NCBI GenBank assembly: GCA_036008325.1
Contig: DASYNW010000153.1
Span: forward strand, 1-10,905
Direction: 5' to 3'
Length of the DNA stretch: 10,905 nt
From: AP-15 sp036008325
Lineage (GTDB): Bacteria > Pseudomonadota > Alphaproteobacteria > ATCC43930 > CGMCC-115725
Positions within the stretch are counted from its first letter, which is position 1. The number at the start of each line of letters is the position of its first letter. A program made the position numbers and the translations under genes. Positions 4,345 to 10,905 of this stretch are shown here, piece after piece. The notes under the pieces are model-generated. The model was not told the DNA's origin. It saw nothing but the letters and a program-made list of their open reading frames with translations, and searched no databases.

Positions 4345-6728
4345 AGACGACCCTCGCCTGGCTCAAGACCCATCTCGACGCCGACGCGCCGTTGGCGCCG
4401 ATCGTCGAGCGGCTGATCATGCTCGGCCACGATGTCGACGCGGTCGAAAACCGCGCCGCCGGGCTCGAGCCCTTTACCATCGCAGCGGTGGTTTCGGCCG
4501 AGCGCCATCCGAACGCCGACCGGCTCAAGGTCTGCATGGTCGACACCGGCAAGGAAAAGGTACAGGTGGTCTGCGGCGCGCCCAACGCGCGGGCCGGGAT
4601 GAAAGGCGTCTTCGCCTCGGCCGGCACGGTCATCCCGCGCACCGGCGCCGTGCTCAAGGAAAGTGTGATCCGCGGCGTCGCCTCGCGCGGCATGCTGTGC
4701 TCGGCCGATGAGCTCGGCCTCGGCGACGACCATGACGGCATCATCGAAGTGCCGCCGGACGCGCCGATCGGGGCCAGATACGCCGATCTGATCGGTCTCG
4801 GTGACGCGGTCATCGACATCAAGGTGACGCCGAACCGCGCCGATTGCCTCGGCGTGCGCGGCATCGCCCGCGATGTCGCGGCGTCCGGGCTCGGCCGTTT
4901 GAAGTCGCTCGATACGACGCCGGTTCCCGGCCGGTTCCGCTCGCCGATCGGCATCGACATCGAGGATCGTTCGGCCTGCCCGCTGTTTCTCGGTCGCCAC
5001 ATCCGGGGCCTGCGCAACGGGCCGAGCCCGGACTGGCTGCGCCGCCGGGTCGAAGCGATCGGGCTGCGGCCGATCTCGGCCTTGGTCGACATCACCAATT
5101 TCCTGACCTTCGACGTGAACCGGCCATTGCACGTTTTCGACGCCGGCCGGCTCCAGGACGATCTCGTCGTGCGTCTGGCCCGCGCGGGCGAGACCCTGCT
5201 GGCGCTCAACGGCCAGGATTACGCGCTCGACCCCGAAATGACCGTCATCGCCGATCGCGCTGGCGTCCAGAGCCTCGGCGGGGTCATCGGCGGCGAGGCG
5301 ACCGGCTGCACCGAGGCGACGACCGAGGTCTTTGTCGAGGCGGCATTGTTCGACCCGGTGCGCACCGCCGCCACCGGCCGCAAGCTCGGCATCTCGAGCG
5401 ACGCGCGCTATCGCTTCGAGCGCGGGCTCGACCCGGCCTTTGTCGGCGACGGGCTCGAAATCGCGACGCGGCTGATGCTCGAGCTGTGCGGCGGCGAGGC
5501 GTCGGAAATCGTCGTCGCCGGTGCCGCGCCGGAGTGGCGTCGCCATTACGTGCTGCGCGCCGGGCGGCCGGCGAGCCTCGGCGGTCTCGATGTCGCGCCC
5601 GAGGAGAGTGCTGCGATCCTCAAAGCGCTCGGCTGCGCGGTCGAGGCGGTGGCCGGCGGCGATCTCGTGGTCGAGCCGCCCTCCTGGCGTGGCGACATCG
5701 AGGGCGAGGCCGACCTCGTCGAGGAGGTGTTGCGGATCACGGGCTACGACCATATCCCGGCGGTCCCGCTGCCCCGCGAAACCGCCTTGCCGCGACCGGC
5801 GCTGATCCCGGCGCGGCGGCGCTCCGAACTGGTCCGGCGCGCGCTGGCCGCCCGCGGCCTGGTCGAGACCGTAGCGTTTTCATTCATTTCGGCGCGTGAG
5901 GCCGGGCTGTTCGGCGGCGCCAAGCCCGAATTGCGGGTGGTCAACCCGATCAGCGCCGATCTCGATGCGATGCGGCCGTCCCTGCTGCCGGGCCTCATTG
6001 CCGCAGCGCGCCGCAACGCCGATCGCGGCTTTGCCGACGCGGCACTGTTCGAATTGGGCCCGCTCTATCGCGACGACACCCCCGCAGGCCAGGTGCTGGC
6101 CGCCGCCGGGCTGCGCGCCGGGCGCACCGGCCCCAAGCACTGGCGCAAGCAGCCGCGCGAGATCGACCTTTATCAGGTCAAGGCCGACGCGCTCGCGGCA
6201 CTCGCCGCGATGGGCGCCCCGGCCGAGAACGTCCAGACCACCGCCGATCCGCCCGCCTGGTATCACCCCGGCCGGGCCGGCGCCTTGCGGCTCGGGCCCA
6301 AAGCGCTGGGCGCCTTTGGCGAATTGCACCCGGCGGTGATCGAGGCGTTCGATCTGCGCCCACCGCTGGCCACATTCGAGGTGTTGCTCGACGCCGTCCC
6401 CGAGCCGCGCGCCGCACGCCCCAAGCCGCCGCCGCAATTGTCGGTGTTTCAGCCGATCGAGCGCGATTTCGCCTTTGTCGTGGACCGCAAGCTCCCGGCC
6501 GAGACCCTGCTGCGCGCCGCGCGCGGCGTCGACCGCAACCTCGTCGCCGAGATCCGCCTGTTCGACGTCTACGAAGGCGCCGGCCTGCCATCGGGCAAAA
6601 AGTCGCTGGCTATCACGATCGTGCTGCAGCCGCGGGAGCGCACCTTGACCGATGCCGAGATCGAAGGCTTTTCCCAGCGCCTCGTCGCCCAGGTCGAAAA
6701 GGCCACCGGCGGGGCGCTGCGCGGCTGA
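4341..6728 (+). CDS. pheT: phenylalanine-tRNA ligase beta subunit, GUG start
   Basis: The 795-residue product matches full-length bacterial PheT. In order it has a start typical of the family (MKTTLAWLKTHLD), an EMAP-like tRNA-binding OB domain (about 39-150; FTIAAVVSAERHPNADRLKV, VVCGAPNARAG, ADELGLG), and the B3/B4 editing-type domain (about 210-370; ALVDITNFLTFDVNRPLHVF). Next come the B5 domain (about 395-465), a catalytic-like core with RRSELVRRALAARGLVETV, and the ferredoxin-fold anticodon-binding domain (about 702-794; FQPIERDFAFVVDRKLPAE). The subunit recognises tRNA-Phe and clears mischarged tyrosine. GTG 4341 overlaps the pheS stop by four bases. The surrounding open frame extends far upstream within pheS, but that part is a shadow. 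Downstream only 44 bases separate it from the antitoxin gene, with no clear terminator. Confidence 0.97.
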   Translation: MKTTLAWLKTHLDADAPLAPIVERLIMLGHDVDAVENRAAGLEPFTIAAVVSAERHPNADRLKVCMVDTGKEKVQVVCGAPNARAGMKGVFASAGTVIPRTGAVLKESVIRGVASRGMLCSADELGLGDDHDGIIEVPPDAPIGARYADLIGLGDAVIDIKVTPNRADCLGVRGIARDVAASGLGRLKSLDTTPVPGRFRSPIGIDIEDRSACPLFLGRHIRGLRNGPSPDWLRRRVEAIGLRPISALVDITNFLTFDVNRPLHVFDAGRLQDDLVVRLARAGETLLALNGQDYALDPEMTVIADRAGVQSLGGVIGGEATGCTEATTEVFVEAALFDPVRTAATGRKLGISSDARYRFERGLDPAFVGDGLEIATRLMLELCGGEASEIVVAGAAPEWRRHYVLRAGRPASLGGLDVAPEESAAILKALGCAVEAVAGGDLVVEPPSWRGDIEGEADLVEEVLRITGYDHIPAVPLPRETALPRPALIPARRRSELVRRALAARGLVETVAFSFISAREAGLFGGAKPELRVVNPISADLDAMRPSLLPGLIAAARRNADRGFADAALFELGPLYRDDTPAGQVLAAAGLRAGRTGPKHWRKQPREIDLYQVKADALAALAAMGAPAENVQTTADPPAWYHPGRAGALRLGPKALGAFGELHPAVIEAFDLRPPLATFEVLLDAVPEPRAARPKPPPQLSVFQPIERDFAFVVDRKLPAETLLRAARGVDRNLVAEIRLFDVYEGAGLPSGKKSLAITIVLQPRERTLTDAEIEGFSQRLVAQVEKATGGALRG

Positions 6729-6737
6729 TCTGGGCGG

Positions 6738-6766
6738 TAGACAAAGGGGCCACAAGAGGCTACATC
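6738..6766 (+). promoter_or_regulatory. possible promoter of the vapBC-like pair, would give a leaderless mRNA
   Basis: TAGACA (6738-6743, five of six matches to TTGACA) and TACATC (6761-6766, a weak -10) are 17 bases apart. The predicted transcription start falls on or next to the A of the antitoxin ATG (6773). No well-placed Shine-Dalgarno sequence precedes that ATG (AGAGG is 13 bases away), which fits leaderless translation. Confidence is low because of the poor -10 box. Confidence 0.3.
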
Positions 6767-6772
6767 GTCGCC

Positions 6773-7060
6773 ATGCATAAGGTCGGCCTAAAAACGCTCA
6801 AGAACAAGCTCAGCGAATATGTTCGCCTTGCTGCGGCCGGTGAGACTGTGATCATCACCGACCGTGATCGCATCGTCGCCGAGATCGTGCCTCCTCACCC
6901 CAGGAGCGGGCTCACCCCGTTCGAAGACAAGGGCGTCCGGGAGGGCTGGCTCAGGCCGGCGATGCGAACCGGAAGCTGGCCGCCGCCGAGCAAGCCGGTG
7001 CCCGGGCTCTCGTTCGAGCAGCTGATGGCGGACTTGGAGCGTGACCGGGAAGATTGGTGA
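6773..7060 (+). CDS. vapB: type II antitoxin, Phd/YefM (VapB-like) family
   Basis: The 95-residue product starts MHKVGLKTLKNKLSEYVRLA, followed by AAGETVIITDRDRIVAEIVP. This is the compact Phd/YefM DNA-binding domain: a beta strand, a helix with N-K-L-S-x-Y-V, and the G-E-x-V-x-I-T-D-R hairpin. The part after about residue 45 is the flexible region that wraps and inhibits the toxin and ends ELMADLERDREDW-like (LSFEQLMADLERDREDW). Antitoxins of this kind bind the toxin and repress their shared promoter. The gene sits 44 bases after pheT and overlaps the toxin gene by GTGA, the usual antitoxin-first arrangement. The pair interrupts an otherwise housekeeping neighbourhood, suggesting insertion. 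The symbol is used for family type, not a named orthologue. Confidence 0.85.
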   Translation: MHKVGLKTLKNKLSEYVRLAAAGETVIITDRDRIVAEIVPPHPRSGLTPFEDKGVREGWLRPAMRTGSWPPPSKPVPGLSFEQLMADLERDREDW

Positions 7061-7443
7061 TCTACGTCGACAGTTCAGTCGTACTCGCCCGACTGCTGTT
7101 CGAAGCTCGTTCGCCGTCCAAGGAATTTTGGCAGGCGCAATTTGTCTCTAGCCGGTTGCTCGAGTATGAAGTCTGGAACCGGGTACATGCGTATGGTCTG
7201 ACCGGCTCACACGCGAACGAGGCGCGAGCACTGCTGATGGGCATTGATCTGGTCGAAATGTCCCGGTCGGTGCTTGCGAAAGCGCTGGAACCGCTCGCGA
7301 TCCCTTTACGAACCCTGGACTCGCTGCATCTCGCGACCATGGATTTTCTACGCGGACGGGACGAGGTGGTGGAATTGGCGAGCTACGACAATCGCCTGCT
7401 GGCTGCGGCGCTGGCGCTGGGGGTGCCGATCTGCTCGCTGTAG
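7057..7443 (+). CDS. vapC: type II toxin, PIN-domain ribonuclease (VapC-like)
   Basis: The 128-residue product begins MIYVDSSVVLARLL and has the four acidic residues expected of a PIN-domain metal-dependent ribonuclease: D5 (YVDSS), E38 (LLEYEVWNR), D88 (LRTLDSLHLATM) and D111 (ASYDNRLLAAA). VapC toxins cut tRNA or rRNA and stop translation until neutralised by the antitoxin. The start is GTG 7057, which overlaps the antitoxin stop as GTGA and has GGGA (7047-7050) 6 bases upstream. TTG 7054, one codon earlier, is possible but has a spacing of 3. The length and intact active site suggest a working toxin. Its RNA target cannot be told from sequence. Confidence 0.88.
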   Translation: MIYVDSSVVLARLLFEARSPSKEFWQAQFVSSRLLEYEVWNRVHAYGLTGSHANEARALLMGIDLVEMSRSVLAKALEPLAIPLRTLDSLHLATMDFLRGRDEVVELASYDNRLLAAALALGVPICSL

Positions 7444-7515
7444 CCGGATGGCGCGCGTTGTCTTTTGCGGCTGCTTGACGAAACTACCGGCCAAGCGGCG
7501 GGAGAGGGTTGGAGG

Positions 7516-8442
7516 ATGGTGCTGGCAAACGAGCGGGTGGCCTGGTTCAACGGCCGGATCGTGCGCGAGAGCGAGGTTTTGATCCCGTTCCGCGACCAGG
7601 GTTTTCTGCGCGGCGACGCCGTCTTCGACATGACCCGCAGCTTCAATGGCGCCGCCTTTCGCCTCGAAGAGCATGTGGCGCGGCTCTACCGCTCGCTCAA
7701 ATATCTCGATCTCGACCCGGGGCTGGCGGCGGCCGAGATGGTGTCAATAAGCGCCGATGTGCTCGCCCGCAACCGGCATCTGTTGGCCCCCGGCGAGGAT
7801 TATTGGCTGGCGCAGCGGGTCAGCCGCGGCATCCATCCGGTGCCCGGCGACAATTGGGAGCATTACGGTCCCAACGTGATCGTCGAATGTGTGCCGCTGC
7901 CGTTGCATGAGCGCGCCCGGCATTTTCGCGACGGCATCGAGGTGATCACCCCGTCCCTGCGCCGCACTTCGCCCGATTCATTGTCGCCGCGCGCCAAGAT
8001 GCACCAGTATCTGAACCTTGTCCTCGCCGACCGCGAGGTGAAGGCGCAGAACCCGCAGGCCTGGGCGGTGCTGCTCGACGTGAACGGCAATCTCGCCGAG
8101 GGTCAGGGCAGCAACATCTTCCTGGTCCGCGACGGCCGCCTCGCGACGCCGAGGGAGCGCTATGTTCTGCCGGGGGTCAGCCGTCAGGCGGTGATCGACC
8201 TGGCGCTGCGGCTCGGCATTCCGTGCGCCGAACAGGATCTCGATCTTTACGACGCCTACACCGCCGACGAGTGCTTTCTGACCTCGACGAGCCTGTGTAT
8301 CTGCGGCGTGCGCAGCCTCAATGGCCGCACCTTCGCTGCCGACAAGATGCCGGGACCGATCACTCAACGGCTGACCGAAGCCTATAAAGAATTGGTCGGC
8401 TGCGATTTCGTCGCGCAGTACCTGCGACGGCTCGAGAGTTGA
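7516..8442 (+). CDS. class IV PLP-dependent aminotransferase (branched-chain / D-amino-acid type)
   Basis: The 308-residue product has the fold-type IV pattern: an N-terminal W-F-N-G-R-I with IPFRDQGFLRGDAVFDMTR, then RLEEHVARLYRSLKYL. The probable PLP lysine is K161 in SPRAKMHQYLNLV, close to the position of the E. coli IlvE lysine. NGNLAEGQGSNIFLV holds the phosphate-binding region, followed by LPGVSRQAVIDLALRLGI and ECFLTSTSLCICGVRS. Such enzymes move an amino group between branched-chain or other amino acids and 2-oxoglutarate; some relatives act on D-amino acids or amines. The residues after the lysine (M-H-Q-Y-L-N) differ from the K-x-x-x-N-Y form of classic IlvE, so I give no gene symbol. 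The start is ATG 7516 with GGAGAGGG (7501-7508) as ribosome binding site. Nearby in-frame GTG 7519 follows GGAGG and is an alternative. Confidence 0.88.
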   Translation: MVLANERVAWFNGRIVRESEVLIPFRDQGFLRGDAVFDMTRSFNGAAFRLEEHVARLYRSLKYLDLDPGLAAAEMVSISADVLARNRHLLAPGEDYWLAQRVSRGIHPVPGDNWEHYGPNVIVECVPLPLHERARHFRDGIEVITPSLRRTSPDSLSPRAKMHQYLNLVLADREVKAQNPQAWAVLLDVNGNLAEGQGSNIFLVRDGRLATPRERYVLPGVSRQAVIDLALRLGIPCAEQDLDLYDAYTADECFLTSTSLCICGVRSLNGRTFAADKMPGPITQRLTEAYKELVGCDFVAQYLRRLES

Positions 8443-8495
8443 TCGGCGTCGCGGGGATCGATTCGCGCGCGGCGGCGTATTCCTTGGTCGAACGC

Positions 8496-8512
8496 GGCTC
8501 GGCATTCGAGCC
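8496..8512. promoter_or_regulatory. short hairpin or palindromic site upstream of the LTxxQ protein gene
   Basis: GGCTCG (8496-8501) and CGAGCC (8507-8512) flank a 5-base loop, ending 10 bases before the GGAGG ribosome binding site (8523-8527). There is no T run. It may be a leader hairpin, the 3' end of the aminotransferase transcript, or a binding site. Confidence 0.25.
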
Positions 8513-8532
8513 CGAACTCGACGGAGGTTTTC

Positions 8533-9120
8533 GTGAGAACGATGCTGCTTGCGGGGGCATTGGCTGCCACCGTGGCGATCACCGCGCCGGTTTTTGCCCA
8601 ACCGGCTGAGAACACCGGCGCTGCGCCGTCCGAGGCGGCGCCGGCCAGCCAGCCGGTCAATGCCGGCGGCGACCAGGGCCAGCAGGGCCGCGCCGACCAA
8701 TGGAGGCACGGGCCGGGCCATTGGCGAATGCGCGGGCCGATGATGCAGCACATGATGATGCATCGCATGATGATGATGCGCGGCGGCGACCCGCAGCAGC
8801 GGTGCGTCGATCGGCTCGCCTGGCGCGCCGCCCGCGCCGCCTATGTCGAGACCAAGCTCGACCTGACTGCGGATCAGCGCCCGCTGTGGGATAAATTGCA
8901 GAGTATCGCCCAGGGCGAGCAGCAGAAAGAGCGGCAGCTGTGCCAGGCGCTGAAGCCCGGGGAGCAGTCGACCCTGCTCGACCGGATGGACCGGGCCGAG
9001 GGGTTCCTGTCGGCGAGGCTCGATGCGGTGAAGCAGGCAAAGCCGGCGGTCCAGGCGCTCTACCAGGCGCTGACCCCCGAGCAGCAGGCGATCATGGACC
9101 ACCCGTTCCGCCGGGATTGA
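8533..9120 (+). CDS. secreted LTxxQ-motif (Spy/CpxP-like) periplasmic protein with Met/His-rich segment
   Basis: The 195-residue product starts at GTG 8533 with GGAGG (8523-8527) 5 bases upstream. Residues 1-22 form a signal peptide (MRTMLLAGALAATVAITAPV then FA), with likely cleavage after VFA. An Ala/Pro/Gln-rich linker (23-60) leads to a cluster of ten methionines and two histidines at 66-82 (M66, M70-71, M74-76, M79-82, H73, H77). The helical domain has LTADQRPLW (111-119) and LTPEQQ (180-185), the doubled LTxxQ signature of the Spy/CpxP/Zra family, plus cysteines C91 and C137 that could form a disulfide. Relatives are periplasmic chaperones or metal/envelope-stress sensors. The methionine cluster suggests binding of soft metals such as copper. 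Function is inferred. No cognate two-component system is visible in the window. Confidence 0.85.
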   Translation: MRTMLLAGALAATVAITAPVFAQPAENTGAAPSEAAPASQPVNAGGDQGQQGRADQWRHGPGHWRMRGPMMQHMMMHRMMMMRGGDPQQRCVDRLAWRAARAAYVETKLDLTADQRPLWDKLQSIAQGEQQKERQLCQALKPGEQSTLLDRMDRAEGFLSARLDAVKQAKPAVQALYQALTPEQQAIMDHPFRRD

Positions 9121-9148
9121 GCCTCGACAGAGATCGCTCGGCGGTTCT

Positions 9149-9226
9149 CGTCGGCAGCCTTGTTTAGCATTCCGCAGGCTCGCTAAGGTGGCGGCATAGT
9201 TCCTCCCGCCACCAAGGCTGCCGATG
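9149..9226 (+). promoter_or_regulatory. structured 5' leader predicted as a three-way junction covering the ribosome binding site and AUG
   Basis: A closing stem of 14 pairs joins 9149-9162 (CGTCGGCAGCCTTG) to 9213-9226 (CAAGGCTGCCGATG); one pair is G-U and the rest are Watson-Crick. Inside it, TTAGC (9164-9168) pairs with GCTAA (9182-9186), and GTGGCGG (9188-9194) pairs with CCGCCAC (9206-9212). Only T9163 and G9187 stay unpaired at the junction. The 3' strand of the closing stem contains the ribosome binding site AAGG (9214-9217) and the whole ATG (9224-9226), so the fold would block translation of the oxidoreductase gene. No T run follows, which argues against a terminator. Whether this is a riboswitch, a protein-controlled leader or an RNA thermometer is unknown. 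Confidence 0.5.
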
Positions 9227-10905
9227 CCCTTTGACAACAATTCCGCGCCGGGTCTCGAGGCCCGGCTGCGGCGCGAGATTCGCGGCGAGATCCTGTTCGA
9301 TCGGTTCAGCCGCGGGCGCTATGCGACCGACGCGTCGATCTATCAGATCGAGCCGTTGGGCGTCGTCATCCCGAAGGGGTGCGAGGATGCCGCGGCGGCG
9401 ATCGCGATCGCCCGCGAGGAAGGCGTCCCGGTCCTGCCGCGCGGGGCGGGCACCTCGCAATGCGGGCAGACCGTGGCTCGCGCCCTCGTCCTCGATTGCA
9501 GCCGGCACATGAACCGGATCGTCTCGGTCGATGTCGCGGCGCGGCGCGTCCGGGTCGAGCCCGGGGTCGTGCTCGACCGCCTCAACCGCTCGCTCCGACA
9601 GCACAAGCTGTTCTTCCCGGTCGATCCGTCGACCGCGAGCCGGGCCACGTTGGGCGGCATGACCGCCAACAACAGCTGCGGCTCGCGCTCGTTGCGCTAC
9701 GGCAACATGGTCCACAATGTCCGCGGCATCGACGCGCTGCTGGCCGACGGCGCCAGCGCCTGGTTCGGCGAGGTCCCTGGCAATTTCGCGGCCGATCCAG
9801 ACGGTGCTGCACCGAACCGCTATCACGATCTCGTGCGCCGGATGCGCGCGCTGCACCGGCGCGAAGCCGACGAGATCGAGCGCCGTTTTCCGCAGGTGCT
9901 GCGCCGGGTCGGCGGCTACAACATCGACAGCATCGATCCCAAGGGCGACGGTAGCGGCCACAACATGGCGCGCCTCCTGGTCGGCTCCGAGGGCACCCTC
10001 GCCTTCTTCAACGAAATCGAGCTCGAATTGCAGCCGATCCCGGCGCACCGGGTGCTCGGCATCTGCCATTTCCCGAGCTTCTACAGCGCGATGGCTGCGA
10101 CCCGGCGGATCGTCGAGCTGGGCCCGAGCGCCGTCGAGCTGGTCGATCGCACGATGATCGAATTGTCGCGCGACATCCCGATGTTCCGCGCCGTGGTCGA
10201 CCGGTTCGTGCTGGGCGAGCCGGCGGCGGTCTTGTTGACCGAATTTGCCGGCGACGACCCGGCCGACAATCTGCGCCGTCTGAAGGCATTGGGCGAGCTG
10301 ATGGGCGATCTGGGCCTCCCCGGCGCCGTGGTGGAGGCGACCGATCCGGCCTTTCAGGCCGCGGTGTGGGAGGTCCGCGCGCAGGGGCTCAACATCATGA
10401 TGTCGATGAAAGGCGACGGCAAGCCGATCTCGTTTCTCGAAGACTGCGCGGTGCGCCTCGAAGACCTCGCCGACTACACCGAGCGGCTGACCCGGATCTT
10501 TGAAAAGCATGGCACCTACGGCACCTGGTACGCCCACGCCTCGGTCGGCTGCCTGCATGTCCGCCCGGTGCTGAACGTCAAGCAGGAGCTCGAGGTCAAA
10601 AAGATGCGGGCGATCGCTGAAGAGGCTTTCGCGATGGTCCGCGAATACAAGGGCTCGCATTCGGGCGAGCACGGTGACGGCCTCGTGCGCTCGGAATTTC
10701 ACGAGGCCATGTTCGGAGAGCGCATCGTGCGCGCCTTCGAGCAGGTCAAGGACGCCTTTGACCCGCAGGGCCTGTTCAACCCCGGCAAGATCGTCCGAGC
10801 TCCTAAAATGGACGACCGCAGCCTGTTTCGGTATCGACCCGATTATCGGCCGTTGCCGGTCGTCGCCGCGCTCGACTGGACGGAATGGGGCGGGTTCCCC
10901 GGTGC
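9224..10905 (+). CDS. FAD-binding oxidoreductase, GlcD/D-lactate dehydrogenase/YdiJ type (3' truncated by window)
   Basis: The frame starts at ATG 9224 (AAGG 6 bases upstream) and stays open for 560 codons to the window edge. It has the VAO/PCMH-type FAD-binding domain with PRGAGTSQCGQTV (72-84), GGMTANNSCGSRSLRYG (144-160) and LLVGSEGTLAFFNEIELEL. The C-terminal cap domain follows, with MSMKGDGKPISFLEDCAV and SGEHGDGLVRSEF (E482-H-G-D-G), and then DPQGLFNPGKIV. These enzymes oxidise D-2-hydroxy acids (D-lactate, D-2-hydroxyglutarate, glycolate) and pass electrons to a carrier. The continuation after FNPGKIV (MDDRSLFRYRPDYRPLP...) suggests the long form of about 1,000 residues, fused to an iron-sulfur/CCG-domain half as in E. 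coli YdiJ. That half is beyond the window and is inferred. The substrate is not settled by sequence. Confidence 0.9.
   Translation, partial: MPFDNNSAPGLEARLRREIRGEILFDRFSRGRYATDASIYQIEPLGVVIPKGCEDAAAAIAIAREEGVPVLPRGAGTSQCGQTVARALVLDCSRHMNRIVSVDVAARRVRVEPGVVLDRLNRSLRQHKLFFPVDPSTASRATLGGMTANNSCGSRSLRYGNMVHNVRGIDALLADGASAWFGEVPGNFAADPDGAAPNRYHDLVRRMRALHRREADEIERRFPQVLRRVGGYNIDSIDPKGDGSGHNMARLLVGSEGTLAFFNEIELELQPIPAHRVLGICHFPSFYSAMAATRRIVELGPSAVELVDRTMIELSRDIPMFRAVVDRFVLGEPAAVLLTEFAGDDPADNLRRLKALGELMGDLGLPGAVVEATDPAFQAAVWEVRAQGLNIMMSMKGDGKPISFLEDCAVRLEDLADYTERLTRIFEKHGTYGTWYAHASVGCLHVRPVLNVKQELEVKKMRAIAEEAFAMVREYKGSHSGEHGDGLVRSEFHEAMFGERIVRAFEQVKDAFDPQGLFNPGKIVRAPKMDDRSLFRYRPDYRPLPVVAALDWTEWGGFPG

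Noticed and set aside
3118..5753. Long minus-strand open frames opposite pheS and pheT (385 and 492 residues)
   Set aside because: They are antisense to well-identified genes, have shadow-type Ala/Arg/Asp/His composition and match no family. High G+C removes stops from these frames.
7458..7489. Promoter before the aminotransferase (TTGTCT or CTTGAC elements)
   Set aside because: Good -35-like words are present, but no -10 box of any quality stands at the right distance.
9151..9224. The 12-bp terminal inverted repeats as ends of a small mobile element (MITE)
   Set aside because: No target-site duplication flanks it, internal sequence forms two further helices, and the right end coincides with a start codon. 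A regulatory RNA fits better.
9164..10702. 512-residue minus-strand open frame opposite the FAD oxidoreductase
   Set aside because: The + strand frame has clear FAD-binding motifs; the antisense frame is a composition shadow. The same holds for the minus frame at 7978-9240.

Overview
The window is high-G+C bacterial DNA whose protein sequences (IF3, L20, PheS, PheT) look alphaproteobacterial, perhaps from the Rhodospirillales side. That placement is a judgement from sequence character, not from a search. Nearly all genes I can support lie on the + strand. The long minus-strand frames are G+C shadows.

Positions 1-6728 hold a rearranged version of the conserved translation cluster thrS-infC-rpmI-rplT-pheS-pheT. 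The window opens inside the 3' end of thrS. infC follows and appears to start at an AUA codon (447) placed ideally after a Shine-Dalgarno sequence; the first AUG (462) is badly placed. Between infC and rpmI sits an insertion: a 5'-truncated winged-helix regulator remnant overlapping by ATGA a yciB/ispZ-like septation membrane protein gene. That gene is split into two frames, and the break lies on an A AAC CCC heptamer. rpmI has its own promoter and a UUG start, and rplT starts at GUG. About 790 bases between rplT and pheS hold two tiny translationally coupled ORFs (a hydrophobic peptide and a glycine-rich protein with three 11-residue repeats), an inverted repeat, and a perfect GC palindrome just before pheS. 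pheS and pheT overlap by GTGA.

Positions 6729-10905 are accessory. A Phd/YefM-type antitoxin and PIN-domain toxin pair (vapBC-like) is followed by a class IV (branched-chain/D-amino-acid type) PLP aminotransferase. Next comes a secreted LTxxQ (Spy/CpxP-like) protein with a methionine/histidine cluster. Last is a large FAD-binding oxidoreductase of the GlcD/D-lactate dehydrogenase/YdiJ type that runs off the window. The 5' leader of that last gene (9149-9226) can fold into a near-perfect three-way junction whose 14-bp closing stem buries both the Shine-Dalgarno sequence and the AUG. It is the best candidate here for an undescribed cis-regulatory RNA.

The first half works as a unit: two tRNA synthetases, an initiation factor and two 50S proteins, with signs of translational self-control (AUA start of infC, non-AUG starts of rpmI, rplT and pheT, structured leaders). 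The second half is a set of separate metabolic, stress and addiction functions with no obvious shared pathway. No tRNA, rRNA, CRISPR array or insertion sequence was seen.
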